Origin: an uncultured Saprospiraceae bacterium
GTDB lineage: Bacteria > Bacteroidota > Bacteroidia > Chitinophagales > Saprospiraceae
Direction: 5' to 3'
Assembly: GCA_938015805.1 (NCBI GenBank)
Contig: CALLXF010000030.1
Span: 1 to 49,713, forward strand
DNA length: 49,713 nt
The notes beneath the pieces were generated by a model. That model was not told the DNA's origin and ran no database searches. It was given only the letters and a program-made list of their open reading frames with translations. The stretch's first letter is position 1. Each line of letters starts with the position of its first letter. Of this stretch, positions 34,377-42,222 are shown piece after piece. The position numbers and the translations under genes are program-made.

Positions 34377-35396
34377 TTATAAAGGGATCCTTACAAAAAA
34401 TCCATCCTGACCACCGGCATAAATAAAACCTCTATGATAATGGACCATATTTATATCACTCTCCGTATTTAACTTTCTGGCTACCCAGCTATCTCCTCCG
34501 TTATCTGACATTAGGAGTAAGCCAGACTTACCACCTATCCATATTTGACCTGTGGAAGTGGAGGTTAATGCTCTGAGTCGATCTGCAGAATCTGCATCTC
34601 CACTAGTTCTCAAGCTGGACCATGTCAGTCCTGAATCCATAGATTTTAGAATAAGACCATCATACCCAATTACAAAACCCACTTCCTCATCTATAAACAA
34701 AACATCTTTAAAAAAATCACCATCTTGGTTTACGACAGTCCAAGATTCTCCGCTATCGATACTTCTTAAAATCGTTCCATACCCCACTGCTATAAAAGTA
34801 TTATCATCCACCTGATCGATAGCACTGAGTTCTGGGTTATCCTCTATCTCCGTCCATACAGATCTTCCCGAAGTAGCATCAGTAAACTTTACGATTCTCC
34901 CAAATCTATAAGCAAGTCCACCTACAGCCAGAAAAGTAGAATCATCGATCATTTCTATATCTCTAATAAAATCTTTTCTATCTATATTTTGCTTACGCCA
35001 ATTTTCAATCTCACTATTACGATAAACTAATCCCTCAAAACCAGCTGCGATAGCATTATTTGACTCTACATCTAGACACATCATCATCTTAGGCGACAAA
35101 GAATCGTAAGTAAATGTAGCTCCTCCATTTATAGTTGTACCTATAAATCCAGAATGCCAGGTATCACCTCCTGTTACATATCCGATACTATCGTTTATAA
35201 ATCCGAGGCTATGAATATGGCCAGGTAAATCCACGTTGATAAGGGAATATTCTTGCTGAAGCTCATCCGGCGAACAAGCAAAAAAAAGGAAACTTAAAAA
35301 AAAACTTAGTGTTATAAAATTATTTCTCTTGAGCTGGAACGATCTTAGAAAATGTAGGGAAAGAGGCACTACCATAAAATGAGAAACATTCTTCAT
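34377..35396 (-). CDS. Ycf48/BNR-repeat beta-propeller lipoprotein
   Basis: This lipoprotein of about 339 residues has its lipobox in LSFLFFAC (Cys41 from the longest start). The mature protein is a seven-bladed-propeller type with repeats such as INDSIGYVTGG, INGGATFTYDSL, GTILRSIDSGESWTVV, GLILKSMDSGLTWSSL and GLLLMSDNGGDSWVARK. These are the Asp-box/BNR pattern also seen in Ycf48-related proteins. The start is uncertain: ATGs at 35396 and 35375 both lie inside the upstream gene (77- or 56-base overlap), and the signal hydrophobic core begins only at about residue 27. It is envelope-attached with unknown partner. Confidence 0.7.
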   Translation of the reverse strand: MKNVSHFMVVPLSLHFLRSFQLKRNNFITLSFFLSFLFFACSPDELQQEYSLINVDLPGHIHSLGFINDSIGYVTGGDTWHSGFIGTTINGGATFTYDSLSPKMMMCLDVESNNAIAAGFEGLVYRNSEIENWRKQNIDRKDFIRDIEMIDDSTFLAVGGLAYRFGRIVKFTDATSGRSVWTEIEDNPELSAIDQVDDNTFIAVGYGTILRSIDSGESWTVVNQDGDFFKDVLFIDEEVGFVIGYDGLILKSMDSGLTWSSLRTSGDADSADRLRALTSTSTGQIWIGGKSGLLLMSDNGGDSWVARKLNTESDINMVHYHRGFIYAGGQDGFFVRIPL

Positions 35397-35802
35397 TCGT
35401 TTGATCTAATTGGTAATCAGATAAAAACCCATAAAAAAACGAGGTTAACTCTTCAAAATTCATATTTCTAGAATTAGGCTTAGGATAGTACACGATATTT
35501 TGTACGGATCCGTCTTTATTCCAGAATACATTAATCCATATTTTAATTCCTCTTAAGTCAAATTCTGATTTAACAGAATAAGACTCCATGTCACCTAACA
35601 TACCCATCCATTTAGTGTATGCTTCTTCCATAGAATTATCACAAACGGATAATAATTTATCTCCACAGGAAACAACTAATCCCTCGTACTCATCCTCATA
35701 CTCCCCTATCATAAATACCTTAGGTAAATCCGCTGTTTGAGCATTAGATATATTGCACATCGCAAAGCATAGGAACGCTAATATGGTTAGGATTTTATTC
35801 AA
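35320..35802 (-). CDS. Small secreted protein of unknown function
   Basis: The protein has 160 residues from a TTG at 35802 that gives a textbook signal peptide (NKILTILAFLCFAMCNISNAQ after the start). The frame is open for 20 more codons to an ATG at 35862, but those residues are not signal-like. The mature part has three Cys (VSCGDKLLSVCDN, NEECFSF) and a mixed alpha/beta pattern. I recognise no domain. Its 3' end overlaps the start of the Ycf48-like lipoprotein gene, suggesting coupled translation. Confidence 0.55.
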   Translation of the reverse strand: MNKILTILAFLCFAMCNISNAQTADLPKVFMIGEYEDEYEGLVVSCGDKLLSVCDNSMEEAYTKWMGMLGDMESYSVKSEFDLRGIKIWINVFWNKDGSVQNIVYYPKPNSRNMNFEELTSFFYGFLSDYQLDQTNEECFSFYGSASFPTFSKIVPAQEK

Positions 35803-35983
35803 GTTAGTTTGAATTAGTTTGTAAGTTATAATAATTATTTCAAAATTGTTGCCATTAATCAAATTCTAAGGTTAAAACTCTATAAATAGATCACTATTTA
35901 CAATTATTGGAAAAATTAATTAATCTTTAACTTTTATTTAGAATATTTTGTACTATTCTCACTGTTTCAAATAGTATCTCCCT

Positions 35984-36538
35984 ATGATTATAGATATAAT
36001 ACTAGCTCTCGTAGTTACTTATGGTTTTTATACTGGTTTTGAAAGAGGTCTGATAGATACCTTTTTTGATACTGTTTCCATCATTATAGGAATATTAGTA
36101 GCCATAAAATTATCTTTTATTACGATCAACTTCCTCGGTAGTATATTACCTAATATAAGCCCGCAGATAGTTTATATCATAGGACTGGTACTTACTTTCT
36201 TACTGGTCATGATTATCATCCGTTTTATCGGAAATAAGGTAGAAGGCATCTTTAAATTTGCCAAAGTAAATATTCTCAATAAAATTGCAGGTGGTGCCTT
36301 AAAGGCTTTTCTATTTGCGACCCTATTTAGTTTTGTGATTTTACTTATCGGAAAAGTAGGTGCTTTAAACCAGGATACCGTAGACAAAAGTAGAACCTAT
36401 CGCTTTATAGAGCCTTTCCCAGATTATGCAAAAGCCGGTTTTGAAAAAGTAAAACCCTTCTTCCAAGAATTTTGGGAAAAGACAATAGAAGTAGTGGACA
36501 AGGCAAAGGAACTGGAACAAGAAAGAACCGATAATTAA
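35984..36538 (+). CDS. cvpA: CvpA-family membrane protein
   Basis: This membrane protein of 184 residues has four predicted helices and the CvpA signature IIDIILALVVTYGFYTGFERGLIDT at the N terminus, then a conserved VNILNKIAGGALKAFLFATLFSF segment. The C-terminal 50 residues are charged and probably helical in the cytoplasm. CvpA is linked to colicin V production and, in several bacteria, to envelope homeostasis and bile resistance. The mechanism is not settled. The stop overlaps the next start by one base (TAATG). Confidence 0.85.
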   Translation: MIIDIILALVVTYGFYTGFERGLIDTFFDTVSIIIGILVAIKLSFITINFLGSILPNISPQIVYIIGLVLTFLLVMIIIRFIGNKVEGIFKFAKVNILNKIAGGALKAFLFATLFSFVILLIGKVGALNQDTVDKSRTYRFIEPFPDYAKAGFEKVKPFFQEFWEKTIEVVDKAKELEQERTDN

Positions 36539-37128
36539 TGTCTTGGTTCAAAAAAATCTTTGGCTCCCAAGCCAAAAAAAATCCTCAACATACTGTTCCT
36601 TTTTTGCACGAACTGTACCGTTTTGAATCGGAACAAGAAGGTTATATCCTTTGGAAAAACCAAGAGGAACATAGAGCTCTCAATGATCTAATATTCTACT
36701 CATTTGCTAAATACAGTAATGAAAATATTACTCATAGTGGAATGCACTTTATGAGCGATCATAAGGTAAAGGCTATTGCAATCGACTGCAACCACTTTGA
36801 GTTCAGCAGGAAAGATTACCTATATTTTATTACCTATATTATAGAAGAATTAAAAAAACAAGGCTACATTTTAAATCTGTCAGATGTGCGATCTCAGACT
36901 ATCCGATCTAAATTAACGAAGACTATAAGGGCGTACCTAAAACCCTCGAGAAAACTGACTAAAGGAACTAAAGCTTTACAGCTGTATGGAAATATAAATA
37001 TGGAGTTACAATCTGTCGATGACTCTGTTTATCAGTTTAAATTAATTAATACGGTCTATAGTGATCAGCATTTCCATGATCCAAGTGACTTTAGATTATT
37101 AATCAACCAAATCTTTAAAAATGAATGA
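36538..37128 (+). CDS. Conserved-looking protein of unknown function
   Basis: This protein of 196 residues has no signal peptide or membrane segment. It starts MSWFKKIFGSQAKKNPQ, a basic amphipathic N terminus that might associate with the membrane. The rest is mixed alpha/beta with several aromatic residues and a strand-rich end (LQLYGNINMELQSVDDSVYQFKLIN). I recognise no motif. It is held in an operon by one-base and eight-base overlaps with cvpA and the VOC gene, so a cytoplasmic role linked to those genes is possible, though that is inference. Confidence 0.6.
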   Translation: MSWFKKIFGSQAKKNPQHTVPFLHELYRFESEQEGYILWKNQEEHRALNDLIFYSFAKYSNENITHSGMHFMSDHKVKAIAIDCNHFEFSRKDYLYFITYIIEELKKQGYILNLSDVRSQTIRSKLTKTIRAYLKPSRKLTKGTKALQLYGNINMELQSVDDSVYQFKLINTVYSDQHFHDPSDFRLLINQIFKNE

Positions 37129-37543
37129 TCATACTCCCAAGGTAACCGGAGTCGGAGGTGTATTTTTTAAATGTAAAGATGTTGCCAGGATAAAAGAATG
37201 GTACAAAGAGCATCTGGGATTTCCGATCGATGATTACGGTGCCGCTTTTAGATTTAAGAAAATGGAAGATCCTAGTAAAACGGGTTATCTACAATGGTCT
37301 CCGTTTAAAGAAAATACTGATTATTTTAATCCATCAGAGAAGTCTTTTATGATGAACTATCGAGTACAGAATCTCGATAAACTCGTCGAAAATCTTAAAT
37401 CTGCTGGCGTAACGATTCTCGACGAAATCCAGAAATTTGATTATGGGAGATTTGTACATATCCTCGATATCGAAGGGAACAAAATAGAATTATGGGAACC
37501 TGTAGATGAGGTGTTCGATGATTTTTATAAAGACAAAACTTAG
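37121..37543 (+). CDS. VOC-superfamily (glyoxalase/bleomycin-resistance-like) protein
   Basis: This small metal-dependent-fold protein of 140 residues has the paired beta-alpha-beta-beta-beta modules of the VOC superfamily: GGVFFKCKDVARIKEWYKEHLGFPID in the first half and MMNYRVQNLDKLVENLKSAGV with VHILDIEGNKIELWEPVDE in the second. The C-terminal Glu of KIELWEP is the usual metal ligand position. The reaction is not predictable from sequence. It overlaps the previous gene by 8 bases and is the last of the cvpA operon. Confidence 0.82.
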   Translation: MNDHTPKVTGVGGVFFKCKDVARIKEWYKEHLGFPIDDYGAAFRFKKMEDPSKTGYLQWSPFKENTDYFNPSEKSFMMNYRVQNLDKLVENLKSAGVTILDEIQKFDYGRFVHILDIEGNKIELWEPVDEVFDDFYKDKT

Positions 37544-37573
37544 TCTAATAAAGTACATTAAAACGAACCGATC

Positions 37574-38563
37574 CTAGTTCATCATTTTCCAAAGTAAGTC
37601 TTTTAATTCGACGATACCTGTCTGAGTCGCTGATGAAAAAAATATATGAGGACAATCCACATCTATTTCCTCTTGTATCATTTCTTGCAATTCGGTATCG
37701 ATGAGATCCGACTTAGATATAGCTAGTAATCTAGGCTTATCCATCAGTTCCGGATTAAATTTTTGTAACTCTGATAACAGTATTTTATAACGCTTAGAAA
37801 TATTATCACTATCTGCAGCTACCAGAAACAGAAGAACAGAATTACGTTCGATATGTCTTAAAAATCGCAATCCTAATCCTTTACCCTCATGGGCTTTTTC
37901 TATGATCCCAGGGATATCAGCCATTATAAAGGAATGGGTTTTCCTATAATCGACGATTCCTAGATTAGGAACAAGTGTTGTAAATTCATAATTAGCGATC
38001 TTAGGTGTTGCTGCTGACACTATGGATAGTAAAGTAGATTTTCCGGCATTGGGGAAACCCACTAGACCTACATCAGCCAATACCTTAAGTTCTAAAATTT
38101 TCCACTCTATCTTACCTTCTAATCCAGGTTGAGCATACTTAGGAGACTGATTAGTTGCTGATTTAAAATGACTATTACCTAGGCCACCTTTACCTCCCGC
38201 TACTAAGATAACTTCCTGTCCATCTTCTGTGATCTCACAATCTATCTTACCAGTCTCTACATCTTTAGCGATGGTTCCTAAAGGTACTTCCAGAATGATA
38301 TCTTCTCCGTAGGCTCCGGAGCGATGGGATCCCGCTCCTACACCACCACCTCCCGCGATGACATGCTTTCTATACTTTAAAGGTAAGAGTGTCCAAAGTT
38401 GTTTATTCCCTCTTAATATAATGTGTCCTCCACGTCCTCCATCACCTCCATCAGGACCTCCTTTAGGATCTATTCTCGATCTCATAAAGTGAGCTGAGCC
38501 TGCTCCACCGGCACCCGATCTACAGCAGATTTTTACATAATCTACAAAGTTTTGACCTGCCAT
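37574..38563 (-). CDS. obg: GTPase Obg/CgtA
   Basis: This ribosome-associated GTPase of 329 residues acts in 50S assembly and stress control. The glycine-rich Obg domain is clear ([32 protein letters not shown]). The G domain has G1 [12 protein letters not shown], the threonine-containing switch [12 protein letters not shown]3 DIPG and the specificity motif KSD in AISKSDLID. It lacks the extra C-terminal domain found in some lineages. It starts 3 bases after the adk stop, so adk-obg are co-transcribed. It is convergent with the VOC gene. Confidence 0.95.
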   Translation of the reverse strand: MAGQNFVDYVKICCRSGAGGAGSAHFMRSRIDPKGGPDGGDGGRGGHIILRGNKQLWTLLPLKYRKHVIAGGGGVGAGSHRSGAYGEDIILEVPLGTIAKDVETGKIDCEITEDGQEVILVAGGKGGLGNSHFKSATNQSPKYAQPGLEGKIEWKILELKVLADVGLVGFPNAGKSTLLSIVSAATPKIANYEFTTLVPNLGIVDYRKTHSFIMADIPGIIEKAHEGKGLGLRFLRHIERNSVLLFLVAADSDNISKRYKILLSELQKFNPELMDKPRLLAISKSDLIDTELQEMIQEEIDVDCPHIFFSSATQTGIVELKDLLWKMMN

Positions 38564-38566
38564 AAA

Positions 38567-39148
38567 TTATATAGAGTCTATAGCTTGAGAAAGTCTATTA
38601 AAAATTTCATCAATAGTTCCTATTCCCTTAATGGATTTAGAGAGATCCTTCTTTGCATAATGATCAAAAACGATAGCAGTTTCTGCTTTGTAGACTGCAA
38701 TTCTATTTTTTATCACGCTAGCGTCTTGATCATCAGCTCTGCCAGAGGTTTCCCCTCTTTTTAATAATCTGGTCACGATCTCCGACTCATCCACATCGAG
38801 AGCGATCAGTTTAGAAACGGATTCACCTTGAGATGCTAGATACTCATCTAGAGCAGCGGCTTGAGCAATGGTCCGTGGAAAGCCATCAAAGATAAAACCC
38901 TTTACATCAGGGTTTGCATCGACTTTATTTTTAAGCATCCCTATAGTAACCGTATCGGGCACGAGTTGTCCCTTAGATATGTATTCCTTTGCTTTTAATC
39001 CCAGTGGTGTTTTATTTCCGATCTCATGTCTAAATAAATCTCCGGTAGAAATATGTAACAGATCATATTGCTCCACTAATTTAGCCGCTTGTGTTCCTTT
39101 CCCCGATCCTGGAGGCCCAAATAAAATTATATTGATCTTTTTTTCCAT
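38567..39148 (-). CDS. adk: Adenylate kinase, short form
   Basis: This enzyme of 193 residues converts AMP and ATP to two ADP. The P-loop is FGPPGSGKGTQAAKL near residue 10, the AMP-binding DGFPRTIAQA is present, and the lid is short (no zinc-finger lid, and GRADDQDASVIKNRI follows directly). The frame is open 36 codons upstream, but that segment overlaps the NlpC/P60 gene and does not resemble adk, so I place the start at 39148. This avoids any overlap. It lies 22 bases after the NlpC/P60 gene and 3 before obg. Confidence 0.95.
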   Translation of the reverse strand: MEKKINIILFGPPGSGKGTQAAKLVEQYDLLHISTGDLFRHEIGNKTPLGLKAKEYISKGQLVPDTVTIGMLKNKVDANPDVKGFIFDGFPRTIAQAAALDEYLASQGESVSKLIALDVDESEIVTRLLKRGETSGRADDQDASVIKNRIAVYKAETAIVFDHYAKKDLSKSIKGIGTIDEIFNRLSQAIDSI

Positions 39149-39170
39149 ATTACTTATACCTAATATTTTC

Positions 39171-39770
39171 TTAATCCACGCCAGTATACCCATCTCGATA
39201 ATTAGTAATGACATCTTTACCGAATAAATACTTATTTTTCCAATAATTGGAAGCATTTACATCAGAGATTATAACACCTTTAGAACTGGTACTATGTATA
39301 ACTTTTAATTGGTTTTGACTATTAGATACTACAATACCAACGTGAGTTACTTTACCATCAGTTCCAAAAAATGCCAAATCTCCAGCATTTAGGTTTTTTT
39401 TCTTAACATAATTCCCTAATAAAGAAAGTTGCGAAGACGAACCTGATATCTTAATTCCACTCTTTTGTAGCACAAATGTAGAAAATCCAGAACAGTCAAA
39501 TCCAGATTGCGGCTTTTTGCCTCCATATTTGTACTGAATTCCTCGATATTTTTTGCTTTCTGCTACTACCGTTGAGCGAACCGCAACATTTTTTACATTT
39601 TTTCTATCTTTTTTTATCTTTTTCGGACTGCTTCTAGAACCGGCGGAGACCCTTTCAGTGCGGGACTTTCGAGACTTTTCATAGCTAAAAGACGGGCCTG
39701 TGGACTTACAACTGATAAAAAAAATGATGAGTGCGAGCAACGAATATCGAATTAGTGGAATCTTCATCAT
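39171..39770 (-). CDS. NlpC/P60-family cell-wall peptidase lipoprotein
   Basis: This lipoprotein of 199 residues has a lipobox at IIFFISC (Cys21) and a very basic linker (residues 30-65). The NlpC/P60 domain follows, with the catalytic Cys93 in FDCSGFSTF, His143 in VTHVGIV and a third polar residue near His159 (VIHSTS). The enzyme cleaves peptidoglycan stem peptides at gamma-D-Glu-diaminopimelate bonds in family members. It lies upstream of adk on the same strand. It is preceded by a long region without genes. Confidence 0.87.
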   Translation of the reverse strand: MMKIPLIRYSLLALIIFFISCKSTGPSFSYEKSRKSRTERVSAGSRSSPKKIKKDRKNVKNVAVRSTVVAESKKYRGIQYKYGGKKPQSGFDCSGFSTFVLQKSGIKISGSSSQLSLLGNYVKKKNLNAGDLAFFGTDGKVTHVGIVVSNSQNQLKVIHSTSSKGVIISDVNASNYWKNKYLFGKDVITNYRDGYTGVD

Positions 39771-39842
39771 TGAGAGAGTTTATTTTATTCTTTAGCACTA
39801 ATTCTCTTCAAAAAGTTAGTTATAAGCTAAATTAATTGCAAG

Positions 39843-39872
39843 ACCCCGTGGATATTAGTCTACGGGGTTTTT
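39843..39872 (+). terminator. Terminator-like hairpin with plus-strand T run
   Basis: A 10-bp stem with one G-T pair (ACCCCGTGGA with TCTACGGGGT, 39843-39868) is followed by five T on the plus strand. No plus-strand gene lies upstream. The minus-strand side ends in TCTTGC, so it is a poor terminator in that direction. Its presence suggests an unannotated plus-strand transcript or an insulator between rplY and the NlpC/P60 gene. Confidence 0.6.
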
Positions 39873-40216
39873 ATATTACGATTATTTATAATACGACAAC
39901 AACTATACCAAGAATATATTTAGTTTTTTAAAAAATGTTTTACCACAGTAATCTAGTAAGTCTAGAAGAGGTGGCTTACGCCGAATAAGGAGCTCGCTTC
40001 GTAAAAGTCTTTTACATAGTTCCGCATTTATTATTAGTAAGAATTAATATTTTAAAAGAAGAGCTTCTTCTTCATAAAGATAAAAGTATCGGACTATCCA
40101 ATCTAAAGTCCGAGTTTATCACACGATAGAATAAAATCAATCTAAAAAAACCTTTAAAAGAAATTCCAAATGGTACGAAATGATAAACTCTTAGTTATCA
40201 CTGTACCTCGAGGTAG
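39873..40216. other. Gene-free region between NlpC/P60 and rplY, about 340 bases
   Basis: I see no convincing ORF. It contains a 7-bp hairpin (TCGGACT at 40089-40095 with AGTCCGA at 40107-40113), a 12-base palindrome (40205-40216) and a copy of the 10-mer GGCTTACGCC (39973-39982). A small RNA is possible but unsupported by a promoter. Confidence 0.35.
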
Positions 40217-40250
40217 AAAAAAAGAGGGAATTGTATTTTACAATTCCCTC
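40217..40250 (-). terminator. Rho-independent terminator of rplY
   Basis: A perfect 12-bp inverted repeat (GAGGGAATTGTA at 40224-40235 with its complement at 40239-40250) around three bases. On the minus strand it is followed by seven T (40217-40223). It lies 29 bases after the rplY stop. Confidence 0.9.
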
Positions 40251-40278
40251 GTATATAACTTTAATTTTTTCAGCTTTA

Positions 40279-40902
40279 TTATTCAGCAGCTTCGGCAGCT
40301 GGTTCTGCTTCTGCAGTTTCTTCTGCTGCATCTTCTGCTGCAGCGGCTGATTTAAGAGCTCTAGGCACTTCTATAGTTGCAACCGGCGTGGCACCTGGGT
40401 TCATCACCTGAATACCATCGATCACATCTATGTCCCTAACTCTTACTGCCTGTCCTAATTCTAAGCTCTCGATATTTACTGTAAGCTTATTTACTAAGTT
40501 CTCAGGCGTGGTTTTTATTTTAATTCTTCTTAAATTCTGTTGTAATTTACCACCTTCTTTTTGGCCCACGGATACACCTGTACATATTACAGGAACTTGT
40601 GCTTTTAGAGGTTTCTTATCTACTAATTGTAGCAAATCGATATGCATAATCTCATCCGTCACTGGGTGGAACTGTATATCTTTTATTAGACATTTATGTT
40701 TTGAACCATCTAAATCAACTTCTGCTAATTTAAACTCAGGTGTATAGATTAAAGATTTAATGTCATTCTTTTTAACTCCACAATGTACATTGTCCTTACC
40801 ACCATATATTACAACAGGGATCACTCCAGTTTTTCTAAACCTTTTGGTTTCTGCTTTTCCTAATCCTGTTCTTTTTACTGCAGGTACTTTAACTATATCC
40901 AT
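40279..40902 (-). CDS. rplY: Ribosomal protein bL25, Ctc form
   Basis: This 5S-rRNA-binding large-subunit protein has 207 residues. It is the long TL5/Ctc form with an N-terminal L25 domain (GLGKAETKRFRKTGVIPVVIYGG, IDLLQLV) and a C-terminal beta domain (VPVICTGVSVGQKEGGKLQQNLRRIKI). An Ala/Glu-rich tail ends in PAAEAAE. The tail is common in this phylum. A good promoter with TTG-N19-TAnnTTTG precedes it, and a strong terminator follows, so it is transcribed separately from prs. Confidence 0.93.
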   Translation of the reverse strand: MDIVKVPAVKRTGLGKAETKRFRKTGVIPVVIYGGKDNVHCGVKKNDIKSLIYTPEFKLAEVDLDGSKHKCLIKDIQFHPVTDEIMHIDLLQLVDKKPLKAQVPVICTGVSVGQKEGGKLQQNLRRIKIKTTPENLVNKLTVNIESLELGQAVRVRDIDVIDGIQVMNPGATPVATIEVPRALKSAAAAEDAAEETAEAEPAAEAAE

Positions 40903-40934
40903 AATAAATTCTATTACTTTTTCTAAAAGGACTG

Positions 40935-40964
40935 CAAAGATAGACGTTTTTCTATGTATTTCAA
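40935..40964 (-). promoter_or_regulatory. Promoter of rplY with both -33 and -7 elements
   Basis: On the minus strand TTG (40962-40964) and TATCTTTG (40935-40942) are separated by 19 bases, a near-ideal match to the Bacteroidota promoter consensus. The transcript would begin about 26 bases before the ATG. Confidence 0.7.
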
Positions 40965-41085
40965 TAAAAAATCGTCTAAAAGAAGTGCGTCTCTTTTTAA
41001 ATCTTTTCTCCGTTGTTTATATCTCGTCAGTTAGATGTTACTCACCTCATATAAGAAGATGGATTATGAACGGCGATCTGTGGTT

Positions 41086-42015
41086 TTAATCTACAAATAA
41101 TGCGGCTATCGATTTATACTCATGAGTATTCCTGATCGCTCTTGCAAATAACTTATCACATGATAAAACCGTTATCTTGTCTGACTTTCCTCTTAGAGGA
41201 ATCGTATCAGTGACTACTAATTCATCCAGTTGAGAACCATTAATATTATCATATGCATTTCCAGATAGAACAGCATGCGTACATAGAGCTCTAACGGACT
41301 TTGCTCCTTTTTCTATTAATGCTTCTGCTGCGGCACATAATGTTCCTGCAGTATCTACAATATCATCGATCAAAATTACATCACTACCTTCTACCTCCCC
41401 TATTACGGTAATCTTCTTTACCTCGTTTGCCCTTCTTCTTTCTTTATCACAGATTACCAGATCTTTTTCAAAATACTTAGCATATGTACGTGCTCTTTTA
41501 ACTCCTCCTACATCAGGCGAAGCAAAAATGGCATTTTCTAAATTTATGCTCTGAAGATATTTTACGTAGATCGCCTCGCTTTTAAGATGGTCCACTGGTA
41601 TATTAAAGAAACCTTGTATCTGATCTGCATGGAAATCCATAACCATTACCCTATCTGCACCTGCGGACTCTAATAAGCCTGCAATCATACGAGCTGAGAT
41701 TGGAACTCTAGGCTTATCTTTACGATCCTGTCGTGCATATCCAAAATATGGAATCACTGCCGTAATGTATCCTGCTGATGCTCTTTTTGCAGAATCTATA
41801 CATAAAAGTAGTTCTAGCAAATTATCAGCTGGAGAAAATGTAGATTGTACAAAGAACACATGAGCTCCTCGAACGGATTCGTTTATAACTGGCTGCATCT
41901 CGCCATCTCTAAACTTGTTTATAGATAGATCTCCCAGAGCTTGTCCATAATAATCAGAAATACGTTCTGCGAGAACTTTAGATTCGCTTCCTGCGAAAAG
42001 TTTTACGTGTGCCAT
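41086..42015 (-). CDS. prs: Ribose-phosphate pyrophosphokinase
   Basis: This PRPP synthetase of 309 residues makes 5-phosphoribosyl diphosphate for purine, pyrimidine, His and NAD synthesis. Family motifs are LFAGSESKVLAERISDYYG, YFGYARQDRKDKPRVPISA, VMDFHADQIQGFFNIPVDHL, ASPDVGGVKRARTYAK and the PRPP loop VILIDDIVDTAGTL. It is cytoplasmic and full length. A TATTTTTG box at 42036-42043 precedes it by 21-28 bases. It lies 183 bases upstream of rplY, which has its own promoter. Confidence 0.96.
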   Translation of the reverse strand: MAHVKLFAGSESKVLAERISDYYGQALGDLSINKFRDGEMQPVINESVRGAHVFFVQSTFSPADNLLELLLCIDSAKRASAGYITAVIPYFGYARQDRKDKPRVPISARMIAGLLESAGADRVMVMDFHADQIQGFFNIPVDHLKSEAIYVKYLQSINLENAIFASPDVGGVKRARTYAKYFEKDLVICDKERRRANEVKKITVIGEVEGSDVILIDDIVDTAGTLCAAAEALIEKGAKSVRALCTHAVLSGNAYDNINGSQLDELVVTDTIPLRGKSDKITVLSCDKLFARAIRNTHEYKSIAALFVD

Positions 42016-42035
42016 TGTCAGTGTTGATTAAAGTC

Positions 42036-42043
42036 CAAAAATA
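42036..42043 (-). promoter_or_regulatory. Candidate -7 promoter box for prs
   Basis: The minus strand reads TATTTTTG, matching TAnnTTTG. The predicted leader is about 14 bases. No clear -33 element. Confidence 0.4.
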
Positions 42044-42185
42044 AAATTTTATCATCGAGCGGACTCATTTAAAATTTAAAAGTTTTGGAGACACCATAAT
42101 AATTCATATCATCCCTTAGTTATTAGGTTATTCACCTCTATTTTTGCGATTACACAAGTCATATTATTTATTTTATTAATATGTT

Positions 42186-42193
42186 TAATTTTG
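42186..42193 (+). promoter_or_regulatory. Candidate -7 promoter box for ddl
   Basis: TAATTTTG matches TAnnTTTG and lies 30-37 bases before the ddl ATG. The -33 region is AT-rich without a TTG. Confidence 0.4.
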
Positions 42194-42222
42194 CATAATT
42201 AAATACTAGATAATTACTTACC

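Noticed and set aside
40170-40355. Plus-strand frame spanning the rplY terminator
   Set aside because: It runs through a terminator hairpin and the antisense of the rplY Ala/Glu tail.
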